Origin: Isoetes engelmannii
Taxonomy: Eukaryota; Streptophyta; Lycopodiopsida; Isoetales; Isoetaceae
Length of the DNA stretch: 24,217 bases
Reading direction: 5' to 3'
Assembly (NCBI GenBank): GCA_011763485.2
Contig: JAANSK020226635.1
Span: 1-24,217 of the forward strand
In this document: piece by piece, positions 20,101 through 24,217 of the stretch
How positions within the stretch are numbered: the first letter of the stretch is position 1
How the letters are laid out: every line of letters starts with the position of its first letter
The notes under the pieces: model-generated
The model's database searches: none
The model's input: only the letters and a program-made list of their open reading frames with translations
What the model was told of the DNA's origin: nothing
Made by a program: the position numbers and the translations under genes

Positions 20101-21723
20101 TTTTTGCTCTTGTGCTTCTGTGTTCATTTGATGTTATTCTCTTGTGCTCCTTGAACATTAAGTTTGTAAATAAATATGATGTTTGATTTTGAAGGAACAC
20201 ATGCGAATAGCATTTGGAAAGGACTAATAGCATTGCCAATGGTACGAGCGATTAGCAAGTACCATAAGACAATGTAAAGGGTAGCAGGTATGAAAGTAGT
20301 TTTTTTGTTTTTTCATCACCCCTATCTCAGACCTCCAGACTGTAAATCAATTGCCCAGTGATTAAAAAGTGTCTCAAAGGCTTTAAATCTGGTGTTAGAT
20401 GATGTGCTCATACCATTTTCGAGGTCATAAAGATCCTTATGGATCAATATGACGTTGTTTTTAATTTTCAGGTTCAATTCGGCAAGCATGGACCTCAGGT
20501 GTGCCATGCCTATTGGAATTATCCAGGTTCAATTCCTAGATGGTTGTGATAATCTGGTTGCAAGCTGGAATGTTATTGCAAGCTTACATTGGTTGATCCA
20601 CATTGATTGTTACATTCTTCATATTATTTAACATCGGCATTCAATAATAAATTCCCTTGTATTTGTAATGCATTGCGTGTATTTTTTTGGTCCAAAGTAT
20701 TTTTACTCCAATGCCCAGTTCGACCATTGTGTCTTTTTGCAAATTCGCCTGTATTTGCCAACCATAGAGTACATATTTAAAAAAAAAACATTCATTTGGA
20801 ACCTTATTTATACTTCCGTGTATACAAATTCAATTTCTACACAAAACTACTAGCAACCATGCAATATTTGACCATTTGGATTAGGTCTTTATAGTATATA
20901 TATGAACGTTTGGTATTTTGAGATTAGGGATTTCAAAGAGATGGCTTAGATTGCTTGATTTCCAACATATGCTAGATTAGTCTCCTGAGTAACCATCTAG
21001 AAATCTATGAATTAAAGCAAAATGACTGGTATGCATAGTTAATTAAATTGGTTGAGTAGTGGAATATTGACATGCATGACCTACCGAGAACTAAAAATGG
21101 CATTCGCGATCTAGTGCACGAAAAAACAGTATCTTGCTGCAGGTGTTACTATGAAGAAACAAAAACTAATTTTACAATTAAGAGGAGGTCAACCCTGTCC
21201 TCGAGATGATTACACATATAACCATCGTGCCGACAAACCTTTGGTCTGGTAACCTCTCCAACCTCAGCCATGAAATTGATAATCACTGAGGAGGATTATA
21301 AAAAATAACCATTGCCATCAAGATGCTAATCCAAGGTGAGGGGTTGTTGCAATTGGATAATCGCACGACATCAGATGTTTAAGGTTGAGCTCGCACCACC
21401 TTGAACTAAGGTAGAAGAGGGAAGAAAACATGAAATACCACATGAACTTAGAGATTCTGCCTGTGTTGCAGAGACGTTGTGGTCAAAGATGAATGCAATG
21501 CTTTCTTTCTTAGTCTGCTCGACATTTGACCACCTATGACAAAGGTATGGTATTGACAATTGCTCATGGATTTATCAGCACAAAATCTTGAGAGCTACCT
21601 ACAAGATTATTGGAGTTACAGAAGGGAACTGTGACTGATGGTTTAGAGGCACATATAATGCCATGAACATTGTTTTTTGTTGTATTGGCTTTGGACCTAA
21701 ATGGTGTGATTCATAAACAAGAA

Positions 21724-21871
21724 GGGAAAAACTCCAGAATACCTTTATGTTTTGCTAAAGTTGCCAAAACGCCAAAATACCCCTGGCATTTTGGCTTTTT
21801 TTCAAAATACCCAAAATTGGGGCCGTTTTGGCAAGTTTAACAAAACATAAAGGCATTATGGAGTTTTTTCC
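21724..21871. mobile_element. foldback MITE-like element, 148 bp with ~50-bp terminal inverted repeats
   Basis: The left arm (21724-21773, starting GGGAAAAACTCCAGAATACC) pairs with the reverse complement of the right arm (21821-21871, GGAAAAAACTCCATAATGCC), with about five mismatches in 48 positions. The centre holds a second small palindrome (GCCAAAAT ... ATTTTGGC, about 21771-21795). It encodes nothing. It would form a long hairpin if transcribed. I see no clear target-site duplication, so the superfamily is open. Confidence 0.85.
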
Positions 21872-22335
21872 TAAATGAAAATTACTTCTACCTTTTGGCT
21901 CCTTAAGCGCTCACTAGACACTAAAATTTTGCTTCCCAAAGACCTCCGTCCTCCAACACTTAAGATCTTACACTTTTAGCGGGTCCATCCCTCTCCTCCC
22001 TCACTTCGAATTACCTAGAGCACCTTGATTACTCTGAAAAAGGTGCTCGTGGGAGTTTTGATGTCTAGGCTCTCAAGCCCAACCTACGCTCATGCTCACA
22101 AGGAATACAAGTTATCTATTTGGTCTTCACCAAATATATAAGAAAATGATTCAACAAGCTTTCCCCCTTGAGAATTGTACATGAGGGTTTAATAGATTAA
22201 ATAAGCTCAAACAATTACTATGCTCAAGCATAGGCCAAACACACAAAACCTGTTGACCCAAGTGAGATGGCTACACTCTTTCTATCCGTGATCTTCATAT
22301 CCGAATTTGTGGCTTTTATTACCACTTTAATGATC

Positions 22336-22399
22336 AATCTAAATTAATTTTCTGCACAATTGCTTGAATTCTAAATTAATTTTCTGCACAATTGCTCGA
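22336..22399. repeat. 32-bp tandem duplication
   Basis: TCTAAATTAATTTTCTGCAC and the following AATTGCTYGAAT occur twice, offset by 32 bp, with a single T/C difference. It is a recent local duplication in intergenic DNA. Confidence 0.85.
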
Positions 22400-22853
22400 A
22401 TTGGTTCTGTACAAGCACACAAAAAAGTTTAGGAGAACAAATAATCATGAGAAACATCCTACTTAACAAGGAAAATAAAGATTGTGCATGTCCAAATTAT
22501 GTAGAACAAGGTCACTAAATTGGTTGCTTCGCAATGCATTTTATATACATAATTACGAGTCACATTCTGAGGTGCAGTATTGATGATCAAGAAACCCACT
22601 ATAAAAATGAGAAAATGTTTAAATAATTTAGAACAAGGGCAACCGCATCCTTTTGGAGGCCAATCAGCACAGGTTCGGCACGGTATATTGAAATAGTCAT
22701 AAATTTGTTTTTAACTCCACACTGCACTGCAAAATATGTAGGATTTTTATATTTAATTGCATCCAGAGAAGTTCATGACCAATTTCTCCATCTTGCTTCT
22801 TATCACAAGTAATGCAGTAATAGGGAAGTCACTAGAAATATGTACATATCATG

Positions 22854-23871
22854 TTAGTAGTATGCATAACCTGCTGTATCAACAATCTTGAGGTATGACC
22901 CTGCAAGCCCAGCATTGAGAACCATTTTTCCCACAGATTTCTAGAATAAATTGAAGATTACTGCAACTCACTTCACTCAAATGCCAGCTCCCTGCAACAA
23001 ATTGCTAGATCTAATTAGGATAATGAAATTATAACAGCACACAAAGCTACTGCAGTACTGTGGCACAAACTGAACCCAAATAATTTATTTCTGAAGTTAA
23101 AAAAACACAGGTGCTTACATTCACAAAAAACTCCTCAGTCTTGCCGTTCAGCTTGCTAAGAAGATGAAATGGAGTAGTATATCTGCAATCATAAGTTGCA
23201 AAAATATATTGGAAGTCAAATAAAAAGAAGATCCTATTATACAAATCTGTCTTTCAAATTTTAACACCAACAAAATAACGAAATTACAACACCTACAAGA
23301 TATATTCTTAGGAGTCCACATTTATAAATAAATAGTATCTTCCTCTAGAATACGAGGCCCTTGACAGCAAAGTAACGATCATGGAAACAACTAAGGTTGA
23401 TGGGTCTACGAGAGCAGAATAGCAAAAACCTAAGTTTGTGCAAGTAAGACAGACCTCTGAGCAGTGTAACGAGAAGGATGAAAGTGCGGCCCCTCGTCAA
23501 AGCCCTCACATGTCACCTCTCCGGATTCAGTACGGTAGCAAACAATCCCAGTGGATTCATCTCGAAAAACCTAAGTAAAACCTAACCCATATTAATATAA
23601 AGCCATGGCAACACAAGACTATGCAACAAACAAATCATACCATGGGAGACACCGATTTAGAGGAGGACAAGGCTCCGTTAGAAGCCATAGCTACAACCTG
23701 GGGACGATGCTGCCGTTTGATGCCGCCCACTAGTTGGGGCGTTGTTTTGATGGCCGCTACAACATGACATTGACAAGATAAACCAGCGATTCCTGCCATA
23801 CCTTTGCTCGATAGATGATTGCCGGACTTGCTCTGTTTTGCGCCTGATCTACTAGTCTGTGCTGCCGCCAC
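22854..23871 (-). CDS. small four-exon gene, putative plastid-targeted protein of unknown function (about 165 aa)
   Basis: Proposed coding exons in transcript order: 23871-23641, 23570-23455, 23182-23119 and 22940-22854, all with GT-AG junctions and matching phases (0, 2, 0). The first 77 residues (starting MAAAQTSRSGAK) contain no Asp or Glu and are rich in Ser, Ala, Lys and Arg. That is the composition of a chloroplast transit peptide, perhaps ending near RPQVVAMAS. The next exon is acidic and conserved-looking (GIVCYRTESGEVTCEGFDEG). It is followed by YTTPFHLLSKLNGKTEEFF, and the last exon by KSVGKMVLNAGLAGSYLKI, ending at TAA 22856-22854. A competing acceptor near 23001-22999 would end the protein almost at once (GAGI, stop), and a possible donor inside the last exon (CAGCAG|GTTATG) could extend it. 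I do not recognise the family. The first three exons are firmer than the last. Confidence 0.65.
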
Positions 23872-23996
23872 AAATAATGCACTAATATCTCCCTACTTGG
23901 AACCTACATCGTGGATGGCTCCTGCCACATCATTATTTTATTCCATCCAATCCAATTGTCGGTGCTACACTGGTTGAATGAAGGTTGTCTCGTATA

Positions 23997-24080
23997 AAAA
24001 TACTAGGTAATGGGGAGGGGGCCAAAAAACTGTTTTATCGAGATTTTTTACGAGCGTAAAGGCCCTCCCCACGAAAAGTA
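23997..24080. repeat. short inverted repeat, possible miniature element
   Basis: GGGGAGGGGGCC (24012-24023) faces GGCCCTCCCC (24061-24070). The flanks also pair weakly (AATACT against AGTATC), giving arms of about 25-30 bp around an AT-rich centre. It sits about 130 bp upstream of the start codon of the small minus-strand gene. It could be a MITE remnant or a promoter hairpin. Confidence 0.5.
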
Positions 24081-24217
24081 TCAAATGTAAGTATGTCCTG
24101 CAATTTCATTTCGTATTTGTTTTCGTATATCTCCTTATGATGAGGACTATGATTTTGATCTTGTATTGTATGGAAAACCGTAGTTCTGAGCACATTTGAG
24201 CAGCTTGTTGGCCGAAT

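Larger units (their letters stand above)
19199..22853. other. intergenic stretch; contains the MITE-like hairpin and small tandem repeats
   Basis: Outside the listed hexanucleotide repeat, foldback element and 32-bp duplication, there are only short AT-rich open frames on both strands without recognisable domains. Confidence 0.5.

Noticed and set aside
1-24217. CRISPR array, operon, tRNA or rRNA genes
   Set aside because: No regularly spaced short repeats, bacterial-type gene packing, or RNA-gene structure is present. This is plant nuclear DNA.

Overview
The window is nuclear DNA of a land plant, most likely a flowering plant. It is AT-rich with GT/GC-AG introns, and it holds one complete plant-type beta-adaptin gene, one small gene with a chloroplast-targeting-like N-terminus, and decayed plant LINE and pogo-like transposon relics. 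There is no sign of operons, bacterial genes, CRISPR arrays, tRNA or rRNA. The species cannot be named from the sequence.

Layout. Positions 1-7000 are mostly intergenic: an exon-like relic (215-469), a decayed LINE endonuclease domain (about 1396-1960), microsatellites, and long stretches with nothing recognisable. From 12542 down to 7302 on the minus strand lies a full AP-1/AP-2 large beta subunit gene. I placed 15 coding exons by matching each splice junction to the conserved adaptin sequence. They join without a frameshift or stop into 909 residues. The gene has three notable features: a GC-AG first intron, a 155-bp tandem duplication that copies the 3' end of exon 2 into intron 2, and a 72-nt intron 12 that is in frame and stop-free. 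About 1 kb upstream of its start codon is a pogo/Tigger-like DDE transposase relic (13507-14094) whose expected catalytic Asp reads Asn.

From 14.1 to 22.8 kb is repeat-rich intergenic DNA: a 108-bp tandem repeat (16088-16307), a broken LINE reverse transcriptase (about 17315-18430), degenerate 41-bp repeats, a 32-bp tandem duplication, and a foldback MITE-like element (21724-21871). A 5'-truncated LINE fragment has inserted into the reverse transcriptase relic in the opposite orientation; a perfect 18-bp target-site duplication still flanks it. From 23871 down to 22854 on the minus strand is a small four-exon gene (about 165 residues). Its first 77 residues contain no Asp or Glu, as expected of a plastid transit peptide, but I do not recognise the mature protein. 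The last 300 bp hold a short inverted repeat.

The two live genes appear functionally unrelated: one for clathrin-coated vesicle formation, one probably plastid-targeted. I found no convincing novel multi-gene system. The most interesting points are in beta-adaptin splicing and in the nested transposon archaeology.
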